Assembly: GCA_013180625.2 (NCBI GenBank)
Contig: SNVD02012294.1
Span: 1-64,000, forward strand
Origin: Boswellia sacra
Lineage: Eukaryota; Streptophyta; Magnoliopsida; Sapindales; Burseraceae
Direction of reading: 5' to 3'
DNA: 64,000 nucleotides
Shown in pieces: positions 47,504 to 58,200 of this stretch; within the stretch, counting starts at the first letter, position 1; each line of letters starts with the position of its first letter. Made by a program: the position numbers and the translations under genes. The notes beneath the pieces are model-generated. The model ran no database searches and was not told where the DNA came from. It was given only the letters and a program-made list of their open reading frames with translations.

Positions 47504-48402
47504 TGTTGGTGTTAATGTGATACTTGCATGTGCCATGCACATGTTGAGTTTTTATTTAACTTGTGATAAAAATAGAAAAGTATTTTGATTCCTATTTTAC
47601 TGTTTCTAGATGATTATTATAGGAAGTATTTAATTCACAATAAATATCTCTATAGATCAGGACAATATTTCTTGTATCCTAATCAAAATAAGAGGATATT
47701 TAATTGTGTCCTAATTCCTTTAGAAGTTTAACTATAAAACTTCCTATTTTATTTTATCCTAATCCTAATGTGATTTTGATTGAGATACTTACAGGATTTT
47801 TAGGAAGATTTCGACCAGACCTCTCAATATATATCAAGTTATGACAATAGTCGTGGGGTGAGTTTTGCACAATGAAGAATTGATTTTGTTTTTGAGAGTA
47901 TAGGTCACGGCATTCCATGAATTCATAAAAGAGTGCTTCAACGCAAAAAGAATGTCTTCTTTGATTTAATTCTTTGAGTCTTTGATTCATGTATGAGAGT
48001 TAAAAATCATACCTGAGTTGTTGATTAACTCTGAGTGAGTTAGTAAACATTTGGGATAACTTGAAGGTTGAGTATTTATGTAATTCTGTGTCAGACATCG
48101 GGTGTTATGTATAACTTAATAGTGTGTTGTTAAGTTATCTGTGACAGAGAGTGGGCAGTGTCACTAGAGTTTATGATCTTTGAGAAGATTTTGTTTGTCA
48201 AAGATTATGTCAGTGTGTGATAGTGAGTCAGCACTGTAAAAGGCCCTAAAGATTGTACAAACAAGAACTTAGTGAATTGCAGCTCTATAGCTGTCCGTGG
48301 ACGTAGGTTTTTATAACCAAACCACGTAAAAATCTTTCTGTGCCAATTTACATTACAGTTCACTGTGTTGTTATTTATAACTGCATACCTCCAAAACTTT
48401 CA
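47504..48402 (+). repeat. 3' LTR of the Sirevirus-like element
   Basis: 899 bp, TGTTGGTGTTAATG to AACTTTCA; partner of 38254-39144. Confidence 0.92.
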
Positions 48403-48699
48403 GACTTTATATATAAATTGATTTATCATAAGATGATTTGAGTCAAAAAGTCATCTAACAAATGCGTTGATTTTTCGGCTTAGGATTAATATAGTTTTGC
48501 ACCCCTAATTATATTACAACATTAATTATCATCTATATGTGCGATTATTTGTATTAAAGATACTCCTTTTATACTGTAGATTCGACTTATTTTTCTCATA
48601 AGATTTGATATCTAGCAAACCCTTGTTCGTGTAGAGAGCACTAGGATGATGAATCAGAGAAGAAGTGAATCATTCAGTGTATTGATTAGTGAAAGAATA
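48403..48699. other. host spacer between two LTR elements
   Basis: About 300 bp, AT-rich, nothing recognised. Confidence 0.5.
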
Positions 48700-48704
48700 C
48701 ACAT

Positions 48705-49086
48705 TGTTGATGCACGATTTTCAGACGGTTGGGAAGCGGGTCGGAACTCGAATTGTACGTCGGGTCCAATCCTGTGAGCAAAGAAAAATAGTCAGGGGTA
48801 CCGGCGGTGGTGCCGACGAAAACCCTCCGACGCTCAAGTCAGTTTCCGGCACTCCGAAATTTTCTGGGAGAATTTCCTAGAGAGAGAAGCTCTTAAAAGC
48901 AAAGGAAATTTAGAGAGATAATGAGTTCAGAAAAGTGTGCATACCATGAGTAAAAATCTGGAGGGTTTATATAGACATTAGGAGGAGTCATTGTGAGACC
49001 CAGATAATAGGCCTAAATAATGGACTCCAGTAATGGGCTTACTGGGTTGGGTGTAATTAAAGCCCAAATTTGTTATGGCCATAACA
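48705..49086 (-). repeat. LTR (3' copy) of the gag-protease element
   Basis: 382 bp, TGTTGATGCACG to GGCCATAACA on the plus strand; 373 of 382 positions agree with 54851-55232 by eye. Confidence 0.93.
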
Positions 49087-50330
49087 GTAGTCCGCCCAGG
49101 CCCAAGTCGCACAACGGGTCGACGTAGGGGCGATGAATTGAATACATATATATTTGATACATAAATTGAAGTAGTCTATACGAGCGTCAATATAGAATTA
49201 GGTCGACACAAAAATATTATAATGGGAAGAAATTGTAAGAGATGTTATTCACAATCGAATATTAAAGTATCCCAACAAAATCTTTATGCCCACAGTAATT
49301 GTGCATAAATTTTCATACTCAGAAAAACTAACAGTTGCAAAATATAAATAGAATAAAAGATCACACAAATGAATAAAATCAGATAACTAAATATATATCA
49401 TATATTACTTCTTGAGAATTCTGGTAATTTTAGATATATAGGAAGGACCAAAATTCTTGTCGTAAGGGCTATGTTTGCACTGAAAACTTGTTAACTTTGT
49501 ATAACTCTCTGTACATAATGGTTCCATGAAATAAGACAATTAGTAATGAATGTAAATCCAAAAAAGCATGTTATGCACATACGTAAGTGGAAATTTCATT
49601 ATAGAAAGGCCAAGAGCTAGGAAGGCTTAGTGTGGCCACCAGACATAATGATTACACAATAGAAAAAATAAAATAATTAAGCTAATGTAAAAGCTTTACA
49701 TACACATGCATGGACCCATAACACTTTGTCATGATGGCAAATAATAACTAATTAATTTCAAAACATGCTAGGAAACGTATTATCATGAAATACAAAGCAT
49801 ATTCATAAAATATGATATATTATATAATATAAGAAAATATAGATGTGTGTAGGCCCAGTTGAGAGACATAAAGGATATGTAATGAGTATATATTATTGCA
49901 TAAAGCATATTAAAATTTGCAACCTTGATAATACGTGTTGCAAACTTGTGAAAAACGCAGTTCCTTGAAACAAGCCAAAGAATTCATATTAAACAAGCAG
50001 AGATTCACAGCTTAACATCTGGGCATGGAATCGGGTAAGAGTTCAAGGCTTGGCTGGGAATATAAAAAGTAATATATGTAAAAGAGTCATGTTTGCTAAA
50101 GCTTGTCAAGATCCATTCACTTAGTTCAAAAACAAAGACCTGGCAATCATATTTGGCGTATGTCTAACTTTGAAATAGGTAGGATGTCAAGCAGTGCATG
50201 AAAAGAATACTTTAATCAACTAGAAGAATAGAAACGAAACTCACCAAGCTACTGGGAACGTACTCGCTTACTCACATATGCAGATACCAAGTTTACAAAC
50301 ATGTAAAAAGGTAGTTTAGCAAAGAACGAA
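49087..50330. other. non-coding internal part of the gag-protease element
   Basis: AT-rich sequence without open frames or recognised motifs. Only a poor purine tract adjoins the LTR. Confidence 0.5.
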
Positions 50331-50334
50331 AGGC

Positions 50335-50910
50335 AAGCATGCGAAGGGCGAGCGGTGAGCACATAAGGGGCGAAGGGTGAGCTGTGAGGGGCGAGAGGCG
50401 AGCTCCCAAGGGTGAGGGGCGAGCTTGAGCGAGCTCCCAAGGGCAAGAGCCGAGCTTGCAAGGGGGAGGAACGAGCTCCCAAGGGCGAGGGCCGAACCTG
50501 CAAGGGGGAAAAGTGAGCTTCCAAGGGCGAGGTGCGAGAGGTGAGGTCCTAAGAGGGAGCAGCAAGCATGCGAAGGCCGAATGGCAAGCATGTAAGGCGA
50601 GCTGCGCGCGGGTGAGCTGCTGGGCGCGCAAGGGAGAAGCATGCGAGGCGCTGGGCGTGCAGGGAGAAGCATGCAAGGCGCTGGGCACGCAGGGACGATC
50701 ATGTGAGGCGAGCTGCGCGAGGGCGAGCTGCTGGGCATGCAGGGGAGAAGCGTGCGAGGCGCTGGGCGCGCAGGGAGAAGCATGCAAGGAGCTGGGCGCG
50801 CAGGGATGAGGTCGCGAGGCACTGGGTGCGCATGGGCGAGGTCGCGAGGTGCTGGGCGCGCAGGGGCGAACTCGCGAGGTGCTGGGCGTGTTGCATGCAG
50901 CATGCGGAGG
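50335..50910 (-). repeat. GC-rich minisatellite, about 30-bp units
   Basis: Successive units vary around GGCGCTGGGCGCGCAGGGAG; the first part (50335-50560) has a shorter GCGAGCTCCCAAGGG motif. Because 30 is a multiple of three, several frames stay open (195 codons on the minus strand, with ARPAPR repeats), an effect of periodicity rather than evidence for a gene. GC content is far above the surroundings. Confidence 0.85.
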
Positions 50911-50954
50911 CTACGTGATTTGCAGGGGCCTCTCCGAAAAATTTAAAACTTTAT

Positions 50955-51415
50955 ATATTAGTTGCATGGGTGTTTCCGTAAACTTTGGAAACTTCGTTTT
51001 AGTCACGGGGGTGTTTCTGCAAATTTTTAAACTTCATTTTTAATCGTGGGGGTGTTTCCGTGAATTTTGAAACCTTGCTTTTTAATCGTGGGGGTGTTTT
51101 CGCAAACTTTGAAACTTTGTTTTTTTAATCGCGGGGGTGTTTCCGCGAATTTTGAAACCTTGTTTTTTAATCGCGGGGGTGTTTCCGCGAATTTTGAAAC
51201 TTTGTTTTTTTAATCGCTGGGGTGTTTTCGCGAATTTTGAAACCTTGTTTTTTAATCATTGGGGTGTTTCTGTGAATTTTGAAACTTTATTTTTTAGTCG
51301 AGGGGGTGTTTTCGTAAATTTTAAAACTTTATTTTTTAATCGCGAGGGTGTTTCCGCGAATTTTGAAACCTTGTTTTTTAATCGCGGGGGTGTTTCCGCG
51401 AATTTTGAAACCCTT
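50955..51415 (+). repeat. minisatellite of about 43-bp units
   Basis: About ten to eleven tandem units built on GGGGGTGTTTCCGCGAATTT followed by TGAAAC-TTGTTTTTTAATCGC. It directly follows the GC-rich array. Confidence 0.88.
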
Positions 51416-51613
51416 TTTTTTTTTAAAGGAAAACCAACTATATACTCTTAGTCAATGACCAACTTGATATTTTCTTTTTCATGGGCAAAAAGTATTTTTC
51501 AAGGGTTATTTAAAAAGTTTTCAATATAGTCTCTTAGCATTTCTTTTCTCTCATTTCTTCCCTTCCTTAGTAGACTTGGTTTGATGACTAACGGCTCCTC
51601 TTTAACTGTGCAG

Positions 51614-51856
51614 ATGGCTAGAATTAAAACTATGACAGTGCTATGGGGGGACCAAGTCATCAAACCTAGTTAACAAGAAATAAGGATCCTGCGACTAACC
51701 GTAGAGAGGTTAATGAGTTTTATCAGAATTTTTTTCGGTCAGGATCGCGAGTTAGGGCGTAATTTTGTTAATCCCAATGTGGTAGAGGCTGAGGGGGAGA
51801 GTGACCGGTCGTCCTCTTCTACCTCATATAGTGATCCTGAAGTTGAACACTGGTGA
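51614..51856 (+). pseudogene. short opposite-strand frame inside the gag-protease element
   Basis: ATG 51614 to TGA 51854-51856: 80 codons with one internal TAA (51671). It encodes MARIKTMTVLWGDQVIKP, then after the stop a segment with GQDRELGRNFVNPNVVEAEG and an acidic/serine-rich end. An acceptor-like CTGTGCAG touches the ATG. Extra frames in antisense orientation between pol and the 3' LTR are known from Tat-lineage gypsy elements; I could not assign this to a known one. Confidence 0.4.
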
Positions 51857-52244
51857 GAAGTCAAGCAAGGAGATTCTAACGCATCATCTTCATATATAAG
51901 TCTAAGTGAGCTTCTCGCAACTTGATCATAGATGAGTCTTTAAAGATGAATGAATGGCAATGGGGTAAATTGAATACTTTATTGATAATCTCTTTATAGG
52001 CCTCCCTATGAGAGTTGTTATACATGCATAAGTCCATATAAGGAGTTATTACATATATAAAGAGATCATGGATAATACTTTTTTAAGTACTCAATATTTC
52101 ATGGATGACGAAGTAACTTCCCATCCATGGTGACCAGTATGTAAGTGCATGGTCGGATGACTGCTTTGACTCGATAAAGGCCCTCCCATTTAGGCCCCAA
52201 TGCTCCATCAGTGGGATCTCGAGTACTTGATAGTACTTGCCTAC

Positions 52245-53801
52245 TTAGCTTATGCCCACGGAAGTTTCTCCTCGAATCATCAATAGCTTATGTGCCTTCT
52301 CTTTAAAAGCCATGTTGTAGCATTCTCGAGAGGTTTGTTGTTCACCTCTAACTTCTCCTATCCCTGCAGGTGTTGGAAATTTCAAGACATGATGATAGAC
52401 ACCCATCACTGCTTTGAAGTCGTAAAGTGATGGCCGTCCAAGAATGGCGTTATAAACACCCGAATGATCTACTACGAGAAAGTTCATCATCTTGGTTATC
52501 TGTAAGGAACCTTCTCCCAAGGTCACCGGTAATGAAATTACTCCTTCGGGAATAACTTTTCCTCCAGCAAATCTTATCAGAGAAGTTTGGATGCCTCTCA
52601 TATCTTTACGATTAAGACCCAATCGATCAAATGCATCCAATGACATTATGTCAGTTGAGCTCCCGTTGTCAATCAATACTCTTCGAAGCCTTTTATTGGC
52701 CACTATTACTGTGAGGACCAAGGCATCACAATGAGGATGATGGATACCCTGCGCATCTTGAGATGAAAAAGAGATAACATCATGATCCCCAACATTGGTG
52801 GAGGAGGCTGTCAAATTGATTTCGTAGCGAGGGAGGTCATATCTTGCTTGTCTAGCTAGGTGCCTTCGGGCTTGGGCACTCGGACCAGCCACTACTCCCC
52901 CAAAAATTGTGGCTACTTCTTCTAATGGTTCCTTCCCTTTGTCATTCTTGTTGGATGGTTCAGGGGGCTGATAAATGTATTCTTGTAGCTGGTCGTCCTT
53001 GATAAGACCCTCGATTTGTCTCCTCAGTTCAAAGCAATCTGCAGTGTTATGACCATGAGCCCGGTGGAAATGACAAAACTTTCTCTTATCTCTTGCTCTT
53101 GGATCCGACCGTAAAGGGGCAGGTTCTTTCAGTAGTCCCTTATCTTTGATTTCTTTCAAGATATCATGTTGTGGCATGTTAAGTAATATGAAAGTACGGT
53201 GCTCTTCTTGGAGTCGATCATTATGCTCTTGGCGGGGTTGGGTGGATGACCTTTGCAACAAGAGACGATCATTTCTAAATGTATCTTGCACAGAGCGTAG
53301 GTCCGAGGTTGATCTCTGATTTATATAATGATGCTCTCTCCTGTGATTGTCATACGACCGTCCATCTATACGTGAGGAATTAGGCGTCACTGGAGTTTGC
53401 CCAGGGTAATTTGCTTGAAAAATCTCCTCTGCATCGGCATGGCTAGAGATCCTTGCCAATGCTTCTTGGTACGTGCGTGGGAGGTTAACAGAGAATTCCC
53501 ATGCTAGAGGGAGCTCCCCTTTGATTCCTTGAACCAAACCTTGCACAGCATAACTATCATTGAATAGGTCCACTCGGGCAACCTCCCACTGGTATCTGTC
53601 CACAAATGCACGGAGGGATTCATTACGACCCTGCTTGATTGAAAAAAGGCTATGTGCTGGTCGACTTCTGGCCTTCATATTGCTAAAGTGCGTGAGAAAA
53701 CTACGAGCAAACTCATCAAAGCTTGAGATGGATGAGGCTGGTAACCTCCTATACCATTGCTTAGCTGATCCTCCCAGGTTAAGAGAAAAGGTTCTACACA
53801 T
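52245..53801 (-). pseudogene. gypsy gag C-terminal part and retropepsin
   Basis: 518 codons open. Retrotransposon gag domain at the start (CRTFSLNLGGSAKQWYRRLP, FDEFARSFLTHFSNMK), a zinc-knuckle variant CHFHRAHGHNTADC, then retropepsin with VLIDNGSSTDIMSLDAF (active-site triad written DNG) and AILGRPSLYDFKAV. The frame ends shortly after protease; reverse transcriptase does not follow. Upstream in the same frame a TAA lies within SHMEI*GVSGGIM (53828-53830), and a frame change near 53880 separates it from the N-terminal gag. Confidence 0.88.
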
Positions 53802-53848
53802 TATTCCCCCTGAGACCCCTTATATCTCCATATGAGAAACGAAAGAGT

Positions 53849-54775
53849 CTAAATGCTCTCGGGGGTCGGTCGTCCCTTGGTAAAGCTCAAGTTACGGACC
53901 CGGAATCCGTACGGGTATCTTTCCCTAAGGATATCTTCAGCAAAGGGTGACTCCCATTGTGGACGACCATCCTCTTCTCCTCCTGAACGTTTAATCAACT
54001 TCTCCAGTTTGTGAATTTTTTCATCCATTTCTCGCTTGAATTCCGCATAATGATTATCCGATGTTTCCTCCTCTGAGACATCCATTGAAACAACATCTAG
54101 GCGATGATTCTTACTTCTAGGTGGTGAGCTGGAGCGATTTCTTTTTTATTGGAAATTACCCCTTGGAGCGTAAGGACCATGATAAGAATAGGCTGGCTGA
54201 TCAACATTACTTCCTTTTGGTCCTTGCTCGATACTTGTATGACGCTTTTTATTTAAAGAGTGACGAAGGTCTACTGCTTCCAATCGTTGTTCAGATATGA
54301 TGAGTGGAGAAGGAGGGATCTTTGGGCGACCATCTCCTCCCTTAACAATAGGATGGGAAAGATTTGGTTGAATGACCTGCTGGAGAGGTAATCCAGTGGT
54401 CTGGGCGACCAGGTCAGTATATCCACCGACATCAGTTGGGATATTAGCTGCCATCATAGCATTCCTTGGGGTGTTTCCAGCAACATTTCCAGCCTGTTGG
54501 GTACTCTGTCCAAAAGCTTGATTGAACATTGTCACCATGCGGTTCATTTGTTCACCGAAATTTCGCATGGTATGTTCCATGATTGTCAATCGACTCGTCT
54601 TGCCTTTCCTCGGTCTTCTAAGTGGAAGTCGAGGTTGCCTAGGGTTAGGCCCCACCCCAGAGGATATCACTAAAGCTCTCCGTATATCAACTACCCTTCG
54701 ACGTCGGGGAGGTACTTCTACCTCGATTTCTTCATCAACCTCTAGGGAGGTTAAGTGTTGGGATTCGTGACTCAT
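53849..54775 (-). pseudogene. gypsy gag N-terminal part
   Basis: Starts MSHESQHLTSLEVDEEIEVE at 54775, basic segment RRRRVVDIRR, helical segment EHTMRNFGEQMNRMVTMFNQ; TAA at 54146-54148; same frame resumes through MDVSEEETSDNHYAEFKREM to FAEDILRERYPYGFRVRNLS, a conserved gag junction, before the frame change. Together with 52245-53801 it is a full-length gag-protease with two stops and one shift. Confidence 0.8.
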
Positions 54776-54831
54776 GATGTGTTTGAGTACATTTGGATGG
54801 GAGCAACAACTAAAGAGGCTTAAATTTTCGT

Positions 54832-54848
54832 TCCCACAGACGGCGCCA
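54832..54848 (-). promoter_or_regulatory. primer binding site of the gag-protease element
   Basis: Minus strand TGGCGCCGTCTGTGGGA, two bases inside the LTR. This is a common plant gypsy primer site; the tRNA is not assigned here. Confidence 0.8.
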
Positions 54849-54850
54849 AC

Positions 54851-55232
54851 TGTTGATGCAAGATTTTCAGACGGCCGGGAAGCGGGTCGGAACTCGAATT
54901 GTATGTCGGGTCCAATCCTGTGAGCAAAGAAAAATAGTCAGGGGTGCCGGCGGTGGTGCCGACGAAAACCCTCCGACGCTCAAGTCAGTTTCCGGCACTC
55001 CGAAATTTTCTGGGAGAATTTCCTAGAGAGAGAAGCTCTTAAAAGCAAAGGAAATTTAGAGAGAGAATGAGTTCAGAAAAGTGTGCATACCATGAGTAAA
55101 AATATGGAGGGTTTATATAGACATTAGGAGGAGTCATTGTGAGACCCAGATAATAGGCCTAAATAATGGGCTCCAGTAATGGGCTTACTGAGTTGGGTGT
55201 AATTAAAGCCCAAATTTGTTATGGCCATAACA
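54851..55232 (-). repeat. LTR (5' copy) of the gag-protease element
   Basis: 382 bp; partner of 48705-49086. The minus strand has a TATA-like TATATAAACCCTCC region (about 55107-55120). Confidence 0.93.
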
Positions 55233-58200
55233 CACATATTAATAGTACAACCATGATGATCTAAAAGGTTATCAATAAAGTCAATTAATTATGTCCTAAA
55301 CCCTCATAGACTCATCATACACAGCAAAGAGATCCTATAAGGATAATAATTCATTATCAATAACTACCATATTAATCTTTAGAGTAACTATTTAACTCAT
55401 ATTTTTAAATATAACTTTCACGAGTCATAACCCATTGCAAGCGAACACCTATTAAAAGCAATAATTCTATATATATAATGAAATTGTGTAATCCAACTCT
55501 TACAAGTTGATTTAACATGAAGTCATTGGATACATGAATCACATCTCATTTATTAAATATTCTTTAATTTATTTTTCAATTTTATTAATTCGATAAATGT
55601 ATATCATGTTAGATTCTATATTTTAAAAATAATGAAAAACTATATGAATTCAAATCAGTAAATTAATAATATTGATATAATAAAGATTGTTTCAATCTTT
55701 CAAAACTATATCCTTGGAGTAGAAAATTAAAGAATAAAAAGATCTTCATCATAATCTTGTGGACAAGAGGTTGCCATAAACCAATTTGGCTATGCATTTC
55801 TCACGTCCCTCGTGCAAACTATATATTTGTATGACATATTTTTGGGCCAAGTTTGAATTACACTTCCCTCAAGCCTAGGCCCACCAAGGTGAGGATTTCC
55901 CCTATGAGGCCATGTTTCGGAGGGCCAAGACTGCAGCCCGGCAATGCCCAATTGTTACTAAAAATGGGCTTGACAACCGGCCCATATTTCGGACCCTAAT
56001 TCAATAAAAAATGAAACGTGAAATATAAATACATAAAATTACTCTCGATTTCAGCTAACGAACAGTAACATCATCGAATCTTTCTGAATTATTGGATTAG
56101 AATATTAAACTCCTAGATAGTATTTAATATTATACACCGTTTATATTAATGTAATTATTAAATCGATTGGATAAAATTTGCAGACTATAACATAATATGA
56201 CCTCTTTCTAAAATGTGAAACTCAATTCTCCCTCCTCAACGCAAAAAAAAAAAAAAAAAGAAGAAGAAGAAAAGGCTTTATGCCTTTTCATTTTTATTTC
56301 TTAGAATTTTTAATTACTTGGAGAAATTAAAAAAGCACGCATAACTAATTAAATTTATCTAATTCGATGGTTATACTATGAATTTAAAGAGCTAGTTTTA
56401 GTTATAGGTTGAGACTGATACAACTTCGATTATCTCTTAAATAATTAATTTTATTTCCCTACTTAGAAATTAAAAGTGAAATAGGATAATTGTCTCTTTC
56501 TTCTTAGCAAGATGTTAGTTAAAGTTTCTCATTTTTTTGTGAAGGCAACTATTGTACAGATCAATTAATTAATTTGGGATTTAGTTCTATAAGCCAATCG
56601 AAGCTTTGTTTCTTTTCTTATGCAACTTCATGGTTTATTGAAGTTGAAGAGTTACTTAGCTATTATTTAATAAAGATTTTTTTGCCCTCATATTTGTTGT
56701 AATCTTTCATTTTTCTTAACAAAGTTTCTCCTTAAAAAAAAAAAAAAAATCACATGTTTGATTGAATTCACTCCAAGACTAACATATAAAGATGTGACAA
56801 CACATTAGACCTTTCTAAACTAAGTGAACAATTAGGCACCCATCTATCCTCATAGCTTCGACACATCATAACGTAACTTTTTCCCTTTTCCAACTCTTAT
56901 CACTTTATTGCTACTCCAAAATCTGAATTGAACCAGCAATCCCAAAAGCTCAAATCTCCCCATTAGGGACCATTCAATCAACGAGAGGCAGGCAAGGAAC
57001 GAACCCAAAAGTTCGGATTATTTCATTTTCACTAATTAGCAATCTATCTTCATCAATCAAAGGGATAGTTTGGTTTATGTCATTTCCTTATTTCACCTAC
57101 ACACAAACCTAAGCTCATCATTTCTAGCCTCTCTTTAACTTCCCACTGATGAGTCTTTGCCAATAGCATGCATTTCAATTTGTTCCAGTTAATCGTTTGG
57201 TCGTGATCTAGTTGGGTTGGTGTCAACTTCTGTTTCTTGAAATGTAGCAAACAGTGGCTTGAAAATCCACGTTGATTTGCGATTTCATGGTTGTTTTTCA
57301 CCTGTGAGGGTTTGTGATTTTAGTGTCCAATTAATAAACTTTGGACGTGAACCAACCCTTTCAATTTCTAGCCGTAGAAAGGATCTTAGCTTTGTGCATC
57401 ATTAATCTTATGTCTTTGCTTTAATAGGAACAATTAGGATGGTCTACACAATTCAAAGTCTTTGCAGTTTAATACCAAGTATTGCTTTTTAGGCTAAAAC
57501 TTAAACTCTAAGTTGTAAGTTTGTTTTTCCATATTAAAATACAAATTTATGTATACACTCTCACCACATTGTATCGAAGCTGAAGTAATGAATTGATTAC
57601 ATTATTCTTACTCGTAAAAGATTCTCACATTGTATGATTTGTATCCTTAAAATTTTTGATTAAGTGATTTTTTAGTATGGAAAATCCAAGAACACGGGAC
57701 CTAATCTAAGCTAAGTAGCCAAACTCATCAAGTGGAGCCCCACCAAAACGATGGCTACAAAGAAGGTTTCATGGTATAATGAGAGCGACTTGGCCTTTGA
57801 CACACATTGAACAACTCCATGAAATGATACTAACAAGAACAATATTAATTTACACTATCAATCGAATTTAATTTAATTTAATTTAATTTATGTTCAACCA
57901 TCTCTTTGCCCAAAACAGTAGGTAAACAACCAATCACCCCACCGCTTAAGTTCTGCTATTTTAGTATCTTTAATTATCATTAATGTTCTTTTCTTCCCCC
58001 TCTCCGCAAATGCCTTTTGGCTTTGTTAGAGACAGGGAGGGAGCAACAATTAGCGCACGTGTCAAAAAATGATGACGGTTACCGAACTTCGCGGTCACCA
58101 AGCTGTACACGTCTCACATCCCCTTCGGGATGCGAAGTGTCAATTGCCCTTCTTAATTATTTATAAATGGACAATTGCGTCATTTCGCCAAGGGAGATCT

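Larger units (their letters stand above)
38254..48402 (+). mobile_element. Ty1/copia retrotransposon, Sirevirus-like, complete but decayed (10.1 kb)
   Basis: LTRs at 38254-39144 and 47504-48402, flanked by AACTT and GACTT (5-bp target duplication, one change). Inside: primer site, gag with two zinc knuckles, protease, integrase, reverse transcriptase, RNase H, then an additional 3.3-kb region with an env-like frame, and a polypurine tract. Long LTRs, two gag knuckles and the extra region after pol are typical of the Sirevirus/Maximus lineage. Many stops and shifts show that it is not coding-competent. The first 240 bp of the LTRs differ at roughly a dozen positions, so the insertion is old compared with the element at 48705. 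Confidence 0.88.
48705..55232 (-). mobile_element. Ty3/gypsy LTR element with gag and protease only (6.5 kb)
   Basis: Two 382-bp LTRs (48705-49086, 54851-55232) are flanked by identical CACAT (48700-48704, 55233-55237), so the insertion is complete. On the minus strand: LTR, 2-base spacer, primer site, gag-protease (54775-52245), then a 3.1-kb non-pol region with two minisatellites, then LTR. No reverse transcriptase, integrase or RNase H motif was found. I count nine differences between the LTRs (about 2.4%), so it is younger than its neighbour. Gag style suggests the Tat-like branch of gypsy elements. It would depend on enzymes of other elements. Confidence 0.88.

Noticed and set aside
50316..50903. 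A 195-codon open frame with ARPAPR-type repeats on the minus strand.
   Set aside because: It follows from the 30-bp tandem repeat, whose period keeps several frames open on both strands. No domain is recognisable.
57080..57301. A 73-codon minus-strand frame in the spacer.
   Set aside because: No domain, no neighbouring exon with matching phase, chance length in this context.
58105..58160. Short hairpin CATCCCCTTCGGGATG as a possible terminator or RNA structure.
   Set aside because: A six-base stem alone is common by chance, and intrinsic terminators do not apply to this genome type.
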